DNA of 64,000 bases, taken from the NCBI GenBank assembly GCA_964495805.1, contig CAZBWV010000038.1, forward strand, positions 1 to 64,000, in the 5' to 3' direction. A program made the translations under genes and the position numbers. A model generated the notes under the pieces. It made no database searches. It saw only the letters and a list, made by a program, of their open reading frames with translations, and was not told where the DNA came from. Positions 33,600 through 41,932 of this stretch are shown here, piece by piece. Each line of letters starts with the position of its first letter. Position 1 is the first letter of the stretch. The DNA is from JALXCH01 sp964495805. Its GTDB lineage: Bacteria; Calditrichota; Calditrichia; RBG-13-44-9.

Positions 33600-35105
33600 T
33601 TATTCAAACACCTTTTCCACAGGAAGAATCTGGACATTTTCCGGTTTGACGTGGAGCGGATAGGAAGCAATCTCTTTGTCCTCTGCCAGCACATCCGGTG
33701 GCTTGGGAGTACTGTAAGAGATGGGCGAAGGCGTATTGTTCACCAGCATTTCCTTAAGCTGCCGGGCATTGCTGGTTACAAATACCACCTTCATGTTCTG
33801 GTACTGCAAATATTTTTTAATGGCTGCGTTGACGTCCTCCAGAGTGAGCTCATCCATCATTCGCCGAAAGATATCCAGATGATGTCCCCGGATTCCATAG
33901 AACTGGTCATCCAGCCAGTACCCCAATTTCATCATGGTAGTGGGGGCATAATGAAGGATGTAGTTTTTCAGGAACTGGCGGGTGGTCTGGAATTGCTCGG
34001 GAGTCATGCCGTGGTCCACCAATTTTTGCAGTTCCCGCACCGCAGCACGGAAGGCAAACAGCCTGGCTTCGTTAGGAACGGGACGAATCCATACCTGAAA
34101 AATCTGCTGACGTCGGGCTACATTGGGTGGGGGAAATTGTCGGGAACCACCATGGGGAAAATGTTCGATATAGGAATAGTCCCCGTAATTCAGTCCACGA
34201 GTTTCCCGAATAACCTGATAAAGATGGGAGGAGGAGTTGCGGTGCTCCCCGAACCAGGAGTTGGCAATGGCCAGGGCATAATAATCGCGGCTACCGCGCA
34301 ACACAGAAATGGGAAAACCAAAACTGATGGCGGTTGCATTGGCATCTTTTTCCACAATCAACACTTCCATGCCTTGGATGGGTTTTACCTGTGGAGGTGC
34401 GGGATGCTCCGGCCGACCGGCGGGGAGTTGCTGCAGGTCCCGTTCCACCTGCCGGGCAAATTCCGCGGAATAACCGCCGCCCAGCCCCATCACCACATTG
34501 TCCCGGGTGTAAAACTGGCGATAAAAGGCTTTCACATCGTCCAGAGTAATGGATTTTAAACTGCTAACGTGACCTTCTTCAATATGTTCGTAGGGAGTCC
34601 CCTGAAAAATGAACTCGCTTAACACTTCTTTACCCAATTCCTCATCATCAGCGTAGCGCAGGGTTTTCTCCAGATAGTTGATCATATTCGTTTTTACCCG
34701 CTGAAAATCTTCTTCCCGGAATGCCGGTTGCATGACCACTTCTTTAAAAATTGCGTAGTAAGAATTCAGATTATCCCGATGGGTGCGACCGTAGATCACG
34801 GTCATCTCTTTATCCACCTGACTGGAGATACCCGCTGCCATGGGGTACAGCATATCCAGAATTTCCTCGTAGGAATGAGCCTGGGTGGCACCCTGGGTGA
34901 TCAGGGCAGCCGTTAGCGCAGCCAGTCCTTCCTTACCTGCCGGATCGTCCTGGGAACCGGCTTTTACCCACAACCGGAACGAGATGGTGGGATCTTCCTT
35001 CACCGGTAACAGCACCATATCTTTTGTCCCTTTCTCTCCACAACCATTTGTTATCGCCAAAAGGAATAATATCATCAAGAACAGAGCAGATGTTCGTTTC
35101 ATCAT
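33600..35105 (-). CDS. M16 peptidase-like lipoprotein lacking the zinc motif
   Basis: 501 residues. A lipoprotein signal peptide ends at ITNGC (lipobox cysteine near residue 22). The two-domain M16 architecture is recognisable, but where active members have HxxEH the sequence reads GLAALTAALITQGAT, so zinc is not bound. The second half keeps family features such as ETRGLNYGDYSYIEHF and the C-terminal LxxVTSN-like strand. It is likely the non-catalytic partner of the HFFEH-containing protein encoded immediately upstream, with which it overlaps by 4 nt, as in other two-chain M16B peptidases. Confidence 0.88.
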   Translation of the reverse strand: MMKRTSALFLMILFLLAITNGCGEKGTKDMVLLPVKEDPTISFRLWVKAGSQDDPAGKEGLAALTAALITQGATQAHSYEEILDMLYPMAAGISSQVDKEMTVIYGRTHRDNLNSYYAIFKEVVMQPAFREEDFQRVKTNMINYLEKTLRYADDEELGKEVLSEFIFQGTPYEHIEEGHVSSLKSITLDDVKAFYRQFYTRDNVVMGLGGGYSAEFARQVERDLQQLPAGRPEHPAPPQVKPIQGMEVLIVEKDANATAISFGFPISVLRGSRDYYALAIANSWFGEHRNSSSHLYQVIRETRGLNYGDYSYIEHFPHGGSRQFPPPNVARRQQIFQVWIRPVPNEARLFAFRAAVRELQKLVDHGMTPEQFQTTRQFLKNYILHYAPTTMMKLGYWLDDQFYGIRGHHLDIFRRMMDELTLEDVNAAIKKYLQYQNMKVVFVTSNARQLKEMLVNNTPSPISYSTPKPPDVLAEDKEIASYPLHVKPENVQILPVEKVFE

Positions 35106-36436
35106 TTTTCCCCTTTCAAAATAATCACCGTGCGATGCTTTTTAACAAAATACTTTTGCGCAGCAGCCTGAATGTCCGCCGGTGTGACCGCCTGCAAATT
35201 ATTGTAGAAAGTATCGATTTCCTCAATACCGCCGGTTAGCGCCACAAAACGGGCCAGATTACCGGCTATGTGATCCGGCGTGTCCAGCGCCATCAAAAAG
35301 CCATAGCGCACCCGTTTCTTAATCTTCTCCAGCTGCTCCGCCGATACAGGTTCCTTCTGAAACTGAACGATGGTTTGTTCAATTTTCTGTTCCACATAAG
35401 GGATGTCCTGTTCCTGTTTCACGATGGCATAAACGGAAAACAGGTTAGGATCGCGGCTAAAGGGGAAATAGCCACCCACCGTTTGCACTTTTTGTTCGCG
35501 CAGCACCAGCTGTTTGTACAGCTCGCTATTTTCGCCAAACGCCAGATCGGCCAATAAATCCGCTGCCGCAATCAACCGGTTGTGCGGATCAAATGCATCG
35601 CTCTTGTACGCCATCCATAAAATGGGAAGGGTTCGCCCGGGGTAATGAACCACTTTTCGGCGCTCCTTTGTCTGCTCCGGTTCCGGCGTAATTTTGGGCG
35701 GTACATATCCCGGCTGCCAGTTGCCATAATATTTCTGAATGAGTTGCTTGGCCTGCTCAGGATCGAAATCGCCCACAATGAGCAACACCACATTTTCCGG
35801 CCGGTAGTAACGTTTGAAAAAATTCAAACTATACTGGTAAAGATTGGGCATGTTTTTGATATCGCGTTCGAACCCAATGGTGGTATGCTTATACGTATGC
35901 ACATCGAAAGCCAGATTTTGCAACTCCTCAAAAAGCACCGAATAGGGATTAACCCGTCCCTTGCGGTACTCTCCGTAAACGGCGCCCGCTTCGGTTTTGA
36001 AAGCCGTCTCGTCGTAGGAAAGATTTTGAAACCGATCCGACTCCAGTTCCATCACTTTTTCCAGTGCTTCGGTGGGGAAGGTAAGATGGAAGCAGGTATA
36101 GTCATCGGTGGTGTACGCATTGGCATCGGCACCCATTTTGGTAATCAGTTTATCGTACATGGAACCGGGATACTTCCTGGTACCGCGAAACATCATGTGC
36201 TCAAAAAAATGAGCAAAACCGGAGCGCCCCGGTTCCCATTCGTCCCGGCTGCCGGTGCGTACTATACTGTAATAGGCCACCAATCCGCTGCCGTGAACCG
36301 GAATCAGATAAGCCTTCAGCCCGTTATCCAGTTTATATAACTGGTACGAATACGGAAAAAACGATTCCGTTGAATGCCCCATTATCATGCCTCCCAATAG
36401 AAGAAAAACAAACACAACTCGTGCATATGGTTTCAT
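35102..36436 (-). CDS. M16 zinc peptidase (insulinase/processing-peptidase family)
   Basis: 444 residues with an N-terminal signal sequence (MKPYARVVFVFLLLGGMIMG). The inverted zinc motif HFFEH lies in GFAHFFEHMMFRGT, with the third ligand glutamate in KTEAGAVYGEYRKG. The C-terminal inactive domain is present. The enzyme is probably periplasmic and degrades peptides together with the downstream non-catalytic partner. No PQQ biosynthesis genes are near, so a general peptidase role is likelier than a pqqL-like one. Confidence 0.92.
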   Translation of the reverse strand: MKPYARVVFVFLLLGGMIMGHSTESFFPYSYQLYKLDNGLKAYLIPVHGSGLVAYYSIVRTGSRDEWEPGRSGFAHFFEHMMFRGTRKYPGSMYDKLITKMGADANAYTTDDYTCFHLTFPTEALEKVMELESDRFQNLSYDETAFKTEAGAVYGEYRKGRVNPYSVLFEELQNLAFDVHTYKHTTIGFERDIKNMPNLYQYSLNFFKRYYRPENVVLLIVGDFDPEQAKQLIQKYYGNWQPGYVPPKITPEPEQTKERRKVVHYPGRTLPILWMAYKSDAFDPHNRLIAAADLLADLAFGENSELYKQLVLREQKVQTVGGYFPFSRDPNLFSVYAIVKQEQDIPYVEQKIEQTIVQFQKEPVSAEQLEKIKKRVRYGFLMALDTPDHIAGNLARFVALTGGIEEIDTFYNNLQAVTPADIQAAAQKYFVKKHRTVIILKGEK

Positions 36437-36575
36437 TCCGCACCTCTATTCTTTTTCTAAACGGTTCGCGTTTAAACGTCGAAAAATAGTTACTCCAATT
36501 TTTCATTCTCCGGGAAGAAACAATGGACATCCCGCACTTATTTTCATTAAAACAAGCATGAACCATCAGGCGAAT

Positions 36576-37181
36576 TCATTTTTGCCCGATTCCATCGAAT
36601 AATTCGGTTTCCAGTAAATCGCACAAAATGTGTATGAGCACTCCGTGGACTTCCTGAATCCGGGCGGTCTCACGGGAATCGACAATCAGTGGTAAATCCA
36701 CCATTTTTTTTAAGGCACCACCATCCCCACCCAGGATGCCAATAACTCGAACACCTTTTTGACGGGCTAAGCGGGTGGCTTCCACAACGTTGGGGGAATT
36801 TCCGCTGGTGCTGAAAACTACCAGCACGTCACCTTCCCTGCCCAGTGCTTCCACCTGACGTGCAAACACGTTCTTGAAGCCGTAATCATTTGCGCCAGCC
36901 GTCAGGATGGAGGTATCGGTGGTTAGAGCCAGGGCAGGGATTGCCGGACGATTGAAACCGCTACGCAGTCGCACGACTAATTCTGCCACAAAGTGCTGGG
37001 CATCCGCAGCGCTGCCTCCATTCCCGCAGGCTAAGATTTTTCCGCCCTGACGTATGGCGCTCACCAGCATTTCCGTTGCCTGCAGCAATGATTCTTGCAG
37101 TTGCTCCTGCGTCCGGGCAAGCGTTTCGATGCTTCGGTGAAATGCTGCCTGGACTCGCTCTCTCTTCCTGTCTATGTTCAT
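36576..37181 (-). CDS. gmhA: Phosphoheptose isomerase
   Basis: About 201 residues, SIS-domain protein. ILACGNGGSAADAQHFVAELVVR contains the zinc ligands H and E, and QEVHGVLIHILCDLLE supplies the C-terminal Q and H. LTTDTSILTAGANDYGF and FSTSGNSPNVVEA bind sugar phosphate. It converts sedoheptulose 7-phosphate to D-glycero-D-manno-heptose 7-phosphate for LPS core or S-layer heptose. An in-frame GTG lies three codons upstream (37190); ATG at 37181 is chosen as commoner. It lies 25 bp after the GGGP synthase gene. Confidence 0.93.
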   Translation of the reverse strand: MNIDRKRERVQAAFHRSIETLARTQEQLQESLLQATEMLVSAIRQGGKILACGNGGSAADAQHFVAELVVRLRSGFNRPAIPALALTTDTSILTAGANDYGFKNVFARQVEALGREGDVLVVFSTSGNSPNVVEATRLARQKGVRVIGILGGDGGALKKMVDLPLIVDSRETARIQEVHGVLIHILCDLLETELFDGIGQK

Positions 37182-37206
37182 TCGATTCACTCGTTTTTAT
37201 GATGAA

Positions 37207-37959
37207 TTACATTTGATGGATTGCCCGGGCAAACTCCTGCAGGTAGTTCAAATTTCCCTGGGTTTCGAAAAAGTTTCCCACCACCACGAATCGGGCACCC
37301 GCATCAACTTTGCGGGCTGCTTCTTCCGGAGTCCGGATTCCCCCACCGACGATCACCGGAATGGACACCACCTGCGAAACCGCCTGAATCATCTCCTCCG
37401 GCACGGTCAGTCGCGCTCCGCTGCCGGCTTCCAGATAAATCATTTTGAACCCCAGAAATTCGGCAGCCAGAGCATGAGCCAGTGCCAGGTCCGGTTTGTC
37501 CCGGGGAATCGGTTTGGTGTTGCTCATAAACTCCGCGCTGGTGATACCACCCGATTCAATTAGCATGTAAGCACAGGAAATGGGTTCGATGCCCAGGCGC
37601 CAGATTATTGGCGCTGCCTGCACCTGGGTGTCGATTAAATGGGTGGGATTGCGACCGCTAATCAGGGACAGGTACAGAATGGCATCGGCGTGGGCGGAAA
37701 TCTGGCGTAAACTACCCGGAAAAATCACCACTGGCATCCCATCGGATGCCTGTTTGACCCGGGCGACAAACTCATCAAAATTTTCCTGAAGCATCAGGGA
37801 ACCCCCAATAAACAGCACGTCCACACCCTGTGCCTTCATTTCCGAAACCGCTTCCTCCACCTGTTCCAGGGCAAGTTTATCCGGATCCAGCAACAATACA
37901 AACCCTGCCCCTTTTTCCCGTTGAATGGTCTGAAGTCGTTCGAACGTATCTGTTCTCAT
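37207..37959 (-). CDS. Geranylgeranylglyceryl-phosphate synthase family protein (PcrB-like)
   Basis: 250 residues, TIM barrel. Family motifs include LLDPDKL near the start, FIGGSLM, VIFPGS, LSLISGRNP, MIYLEAGSGA, VGGGIRTPEEA and VVGNFFE. The enzyme links a polyprenyl diphosphate to sn-glycerol 1-phosphate, the first ether bond of archaeal-type lipids; in Bacteroidota and relatives group II homologues occur although the product's role is unclear. The chain length (GGGP versus heptaprenyl) cannot be read from sequence. Upstream AAGG precedes the ATG. Confidence 0.9.
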   Translation of the reverse strand: MRTDTFERLQTIQREKGAGFVLLLDPDKLALEQVEEAVSEMKAQGVDVLFIGGSLMLQENFDEFVARVKQASDGMPVVIFPGSLRQISAHADAILYLSLISGRNPTHLIDTQVQAAPIIWRLGIEPISCAYMLIESGGITSAEFMSNTKPIPRDKPDLALAHALAAEFLGFKMIYLEAGSGARLTVPEEMIQAVSQVVSIPVIVGGGIRTPEEAARKVDAGARFVVVGNFFETQGNLNYLQEFARAIHQM

Positions 37960-38157
37960 GTGCCTTTCCGATGCCAGTTTATGGCAAAAATAACACCCAT
38001 CCCATAGGAAAGCAAGATATTTGGGAGCCAGTTCCTTTTGCGTCTGACGGAATCATTCGGTGAAGGTGAAATTGTGGAGTGACCCAAAATTTTTACCTGA
38101 TCGAAAGATTTTTCTTTCACCGGCCCGGATTTTTCACTATATTGTTTTCGAAATAAT

Positions 38158-38176
38158 ATTAATAACCATTACTAAT
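38158..38176 (+). promoter_or_regulatory. Palindromic operator candidate before rubrerythrin
   Basis: ATTAATAA-CCA-TTACTAAT is a near-perfect dyad (7 of 8 pairs) immediately before the ribosome-binding site. Its A/T-rich form resembles Fur/PerR-type boxes, which fits control of rubrerythrin and bacterioferritin-like genes by peroxide or iron. No Fur-family gene is in view. Confidence 0.45.
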
Positions 38177-38190
38177 TTAAGGAGGCAATT

Positions 38191-38694
38191 ATGCACAAGA
38201 TGACGGAAAAATTTTTACACGATGCGTTTGCCGGTGAATCCATGGCGCATATGAAATACATGGCATTTAGCGAAATTGCCGAAAAGGAGGGTTTCCCCAA
38301 AGTGGCAAAACTGTTTCGTGCCATAGCCTATGCAGAAATGGTGCACGCTGTGAACCATGCCCGGAATCTGGGACTTCTGGGAAAAACCGCTGAAAATCTT
38401 CAATCCGGTATCGACGGAGAGAATTTTGAGATCACCGAAATGTACCCGGCTTACAAAGCGGTTGCAGAGCTACAGGAAGAGAAGAAAGCTGTCCGTTCGA
38501 TGAATTTTGCTCTGGAAGCTGAGAAAATTCACGAAGAACTGTACAAACTGGCTCTTCAGCAGGTACGGGAGGGGAAAGATATGGATATTGAAGATGTGTA
38601 CATCTGTCCGGTGTGCGGCCACACGCACATTGGCAAACCCACGGAAAAATGCCCCATCTGCGGATTGCCACCGGAAAAATACAAAAAGTTCTAA
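38191..38694 (+). CDS. rbr: Rubrerythrin
   Basis: 167 residues. The N-terminal ferritin-like domain carries E16, E49xxH52, a further glutamate around 94-97 and the ligand group near E111/H114. The C-terminal rubredoxin-like domain has CPVC (139-142) and CPIC (154-157), so both iron centres are intact. Rubrerythrins reduce hydrogen peroxide in anaerobes using rubredoxin or NADH-derived electrons. A strong AAGGAGG precedes the ATG. It is followed after 18 bp by a bacterioferritin-like gene, forming an oxidative-stress operon. Confidence 0.95.
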   Translation: MHKMTEKFLHDAFAGESMAHMKYMAFSEIAEKEGFPKVAKLFRAIAYAEMVHAVNHARNLGLLGKTAENLQSGIDGENFEITEMYPAYKAVAELQEEKKAVRSMNFALEAEKIHEELYKLALQQVREGKDMDIEDVYICPVCGHTHIGKPTEKCPICGLPPEKYKKF

Positions 38695-38712
38695 TATAAG
38701 GAGAAATTTACC

Positions 38713-39210
38713 ATGCACGAAAAAAGCATTGAATTGCTGAACAAAGCGGTTGCCGATGAACTTTCGGCAGTTCATCAGTACATGTATTTTCATTTTCATT
38801 GCGACGATCAGGGTTACGACTTGCTGGCCGGATTATTCAAGCGCACTGCCATCGAAGAAATGTTGCACATTGAGCGCCTGGCCGAACGGATTCTATTTTT
38901 AAAAGGCGAAGTGGAAATGAAAGCCTCTGCGGAGGTGCAAAAGATTCAAGATGTCAAAGAAATGCTGAAACTGGTGTCTCAGATGGAAGAGAATGCCATT
39001 CTGGATTACAACCGCTGGGCTAACGAATGTTCGGCCAACGCAGATTCGGTATCGAAAAAGCTGTTTGAGGACCTGGTAGCGGATGAGGAACGGCACTACG
39101 ACCAGTTTGACACCGAACTGGAGAATCTGGCCAAATTTGGCGATGGTTACCTGGCGTTGCAATCCATCGAACGCAGCAAAAACGTCGCCGCCGGTACTAC
39201 GCCTGAATAG
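38713..39210 (+). CDS. Bacterioferritin-like protein
   Basis: 165 residues, a four-helix bundle with ferroxidase-type ligands E16, E49xxH52, E92 and E125xxH128, a bacterioferritin-like pattern. Haem ligation by a methionine (as in Bfr M52) is not evident because histidine occupies the neighbouring position; M50 is the nearest methionine. It may store iron or detoxify peroxide with the upstream rubrerythrin. AAGGAG precedes the ATG, and a strong terminator follows. Confidence 0.88.
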   Translation: MHEKSIELLNKAVADELSAVHQYMYFHFHCDDQGYDLLAGLFKRTAIEEMLHIERLAERILFLKGEVEMKASAEVQKIQDVKEMLKLVSQMEENAILDYNRWANECSANADSVSKKLFEDLVADEERHYDQFDTELENLAKFGDGYLALQSIERSKNVAAGTTPE

Positions 39211-39225
39211 AAACATTTGAATCAC

Positions 39226-39257
39226 AAAACCCGGGAATCGATTCCCGGGTTTTTTAT
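39226..39257 (+). terminator. Terminator of the rubrerythrin operon
   Basis: A perfect palindrome, AAAACCCGGGAATC (39226-39239) joined to GATTCCCGGGTTTT (39240-39253), followed by more T residues, starts 15 bp after the stop codon. Confidence 0.85.
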
Positions 39258-39375
39258 TTCGTCTTCCACACAGAGCTCACGTGTAACACAGATTGCCTGG
39301 AGTTAAGAGTACGATTCTACCGCACAGTCATTTTTTCACCGAAGCTCCGGGCCACAAACCATCTTTCTACTGCCC

Positions 39376-39903
39376 TTACGCTCCTAATTTTAATTGAATA
39401 AACCCTGGCTTTAATTTTACGGTTCGCTCGGGGAATTGCACCACCACATTCCCACTCTCGGTAATTTCCATTACCACTCCTTCCCCCAGCGTGGGATGCA
39501 CCACCCGATTCCCCACAAAACTGCGGCGCCGGAATTCCTCCTCGGGTAAAATATGCAACAGCAATAAAATGGCTTTTTCCTGTTCCTCGCGATGGTTGTG
39601 GGGAGCCTTCAGCACCTCTTCCACTCCCGATAGTTTCCCTTTGCGGAGCACTTTGCGAATGGCATCCCGGAAATCCTGGAGGGGCACCGACCACACGTTT
39701 TTATTCGGGCGTTTAATTCGAATTTTAAAATTGGTTTTACCGGAGAATTCGACCACTTCATCCTTTAGCTGAGGGATGGTAACCGTTCGTTTTTCCATCA
39801 GATTGGCAATTATGACGTGTTCCAGTTCTTCCACAAACTGATTTTCCAGTTGCTGGAAATTTTCCGAAAAGCTGGAAGAAGTAAATAAATTTGGATCAAT
39901 CAT
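39376..39903 (-). CDS. Hypothetical protein with C-terminal Tudor/DUF3553-like domain
   Basis: 175 residues from MIDPNLFTSS; ATG at 39903 follows AAAGGGGG, so the longer frame is rejected. Most of the protein is charged and helical with no recognisable domain. The last ~45 residues (GNRVVHPTLGEGVVMEI, then VVVQFPERTVKLKPGFIQL) resemble the small beta-barrel found at UvrD-like helicase C-termini and in CarD/DUF3553-type domains, which bind nucleic acid or RNA polymerase. Function unknown. Confidence 0.6.
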   Translation of the reverse strand: MIDPNLFTSSSFSENFQQLENQFVEELEHVIIANLMEKRTVTIPQLKDEVVEFSGKTNFKIRIKRPNKNVWSVPLQDFRDAIRKVLRKGKLSGVEEVLKAPHNHREEQEKAILLLLHILPEEEFRRRSFVGNRVVHPTLGEGVVMEITESGNVVVQFPERTVKLKPGFIQLKLGA

Positions 39904-40118
39904 ACATCCCCCTTTCAGGGCAATATGGATGCATCCACAGAAATAGGAAAAAAATCCCAAAATCAAATTTATGGCAGGAAACATTAAAAATCAACCGAAC
40001 GGTCGTTAAAAATGAAAATTTTTATCGGAGAAAATGAAAATCGAAAAAATTTTATTCTTGCAAAAAATTCAACTTTTCACAAAATTCCCGGCTCAAGTCA
40101 TATAAATGGAGAGGCTCG

Positions 40119-41654
40119 ATGAAAACCTACGCATTAACCAACCCTCTGATTCAATTTCTGGATAAACCCAACACCGATTTCACCCGGGAGGATTTACTCA
40201 AAATAGTGGAAGAGAAACAGATTGAACGAATTACGTTTCACTATACCGGACTGGACGGGAAACTGAAAGAGTTAAAAATCCCGGTAAGCAACCGTCGTCA
40301 GGCGGAACGCATTCTGGCCGATGGAGAGCGGGTGGATGGTTCTTCCCTGTTCAAAGGTATGGTGGATGCTTCCCTGTCTGACCTGTACGTGGTGCCGGTG
40401 TACAAAACCGCTTTTCTCAACCCATTCGACCAGGGGAGTCTGGATTTCATTTGCCGCTACCTTACCAGCGACGGAGAACGGGCGCCGTTTGCGCTGGATA
40501 ATATTTTACATAATGCCTGCGTGCAGTTCAAAAAAAGCACTGGTCTGGAATTTTACGCACTGGGAGAACTGGAATTCTTTCTGCTTAGCGATCCCACGGT
40601 CAAAATCTTCCCCGCACAAAAACAACGGAGCTACCAGGCTTCGGCACCATTCATTAAAAGTGGTGAAATTCTGAACGAAATGGTGCGCTACATTGCCCAG
40701 ATTACCGGGGCGGTAAAGTATGCCCATAGTGAGGTGGGGTATGTGGAAAGCGTACGCAGCGATATTGACGAAATTCGTGGCAAGCGTGCCGAACAGTTAG
40801 AGATTGAGTTTTTGCCCACCCCCATTGAAGACACCGGCGACAACCTGGTGCTGGGACGCTGGCTCATCCGCAACGTGGCGTTCCGACACGGATGCGTGGC
40901 CACTTTTACCCCCAAAATCGAAGAAGGCATTGCCGGCAACGGACTGCACATTCATACCGAAATCCGTAAAAACGGGAAAAACATTATGGTGGAAGAGGAT
41001 GGCAACCTCTCGCGGGAAGCCCGACAGTTAATTGGTGGATTGTGCCATTACGCGGATACCCTCACCGCTTTTGGCAATACGGTATCCTCCGCATATTTGC
41101 GTCTGGTACCGGATCAGGAAGCACCGACCCGTATTTCCTGGAGCGATTTAAACCGCAGCGCCATGATTCGTGTCCCGCTGGGATGGTCGAAAGTCTCCAA
41201 TCTGGCGCGGCTGCTAAATCCCCAGCAGAAGACCGCTTTTCAGGAGCCGGAAGGTCGCCAGACGGTGGAACTGCGCAGCCCCGACGGAAGCGCCATCGTA
41301 CACCTGTTGCTGGCGGGAATGACCATGGCAGCTGAGTGGGGACTCACCCATACCGAATCGCTGGAACTGGCCGAACAACTTTATGTCACCGGAAATATTT
41401 TCAAAAACAAAAAGCTGCTGCGCAAACTTCCCGCTCTTCCCGGCAGTTGCGTGGAATCTGCCAGGTTGCTGCGTAAAAAACGCCAGCTTTACCAGCGAAA
41501 CGGAATTTTCCCGGAGAGCATTATTAATTACGTGGCCGATCTGCTGGAAGCGGAAAACGATGCGCACATGAACGATCGTCTGATCGACCTGCCCGCCGAT
41601 GATCGTCTGCACGAAACCCGAAAAATCATGCACAAGGATATTCACCGCCACTAA
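40119..41654 (+). CDS. glnA: Glutamine synthetase family protein
   Basis: 511 residues. The beta-Grasp N-domain includes FHYTGLDGKLKEL and GERVDGSSLFKGM; the catalytic domain has ELEFFLL, the EIEFLPTP glutamate region, GNGLHIHTEI, NRSAMIRVPLG and an arginine-containing EPEGRQTVELRSPDGSA. The adenylylation-site tyrosine loop of GSI-beta was not found. The sequence departs somewhat from typical GlnA, for example an unusual 15-20-residue N-terminal tail, so a gamma-glutamyl-amine synthetase role cannot be excluded. It is flanked by terminators and is probably monocistronic. Confidence 0.87.
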   Translation: MKTYALTNPLIQFLDKPNTDFTREDLLKIVEEKQIERITFHYTGLDGKLKELKIPVSNRRQAERILADGERVDGSSLFKGMVDASLSDLYVVPVYKTAFLNPFDQGSLDFICRYLTSDGERAPFALDNILHNACVQFKKSTGLEFYALGELEFFLLSDPTVKIFPAQKQRSYQASAPFIKSGEILNEMVRYIAQITGAVKYAHSEVGYVESVRSDIDEIRGKRAEQLEIEFLPTPIEDTGDNLVLGRWLIRNVAFRHGCVATFTPKIEEGIAGNGLHIHTEIRKNGKNIMVEEDGNLSREARQLIGGLCHYADTLTAFGNTVSSAYLRLVPDQEAPTRISWSDLNRSAMIRVPLGWSKVSNLARLLNPQQKTAFQEPEGRQTVELRSPDGSAIVHLLLAGMTMAAEWGLTHTESLELAEQLYVTGNIFKNKKLLRKLPALPGSCVESARLLRKKRQLYQRNGIFPESIINYVADLLEAENDAHMNDRLIDLPADDRLHETRKIMHKDIHRH

Positions 41655-41692
41655 AAGCCGGAACGAACCGCATCCCAAACTTTTATCCATTC

Positions 41693-41740
41693 GGGAACCT
41701 GATCGACAGTCAGGTTCCCTCCCCTTCCTCCCTTCTCTTT
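41693..41740 (+). terminator. Terminator after glutamine synthetase
   Basis: A perfect 10-bp stem GGGAACCTGA (41693-41702) / TCAGGTTCCC (41710-41719) with a 7-nt loop is followed by a pyrimidine-rich run, about 40 bp after the stop. Confidence 0.7.
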
Positions 41741-41932
41741 ACTATATATTCTTTTCTCTTTCCCGGCGCCGGAACAACTCTCTTCTTTTTTCATTGAATA
41801 TAGACCTGTTTCCCCTGCGGAATGGGAAAACAGCAAAATTTAATCCTATTGAAATACCAGCGGAGTTTATGTATATTCATTCTTTAAAATTAGGGACTTA
41901 TGATTGCTTCAAATTTTGCTGCAGGATATAGA

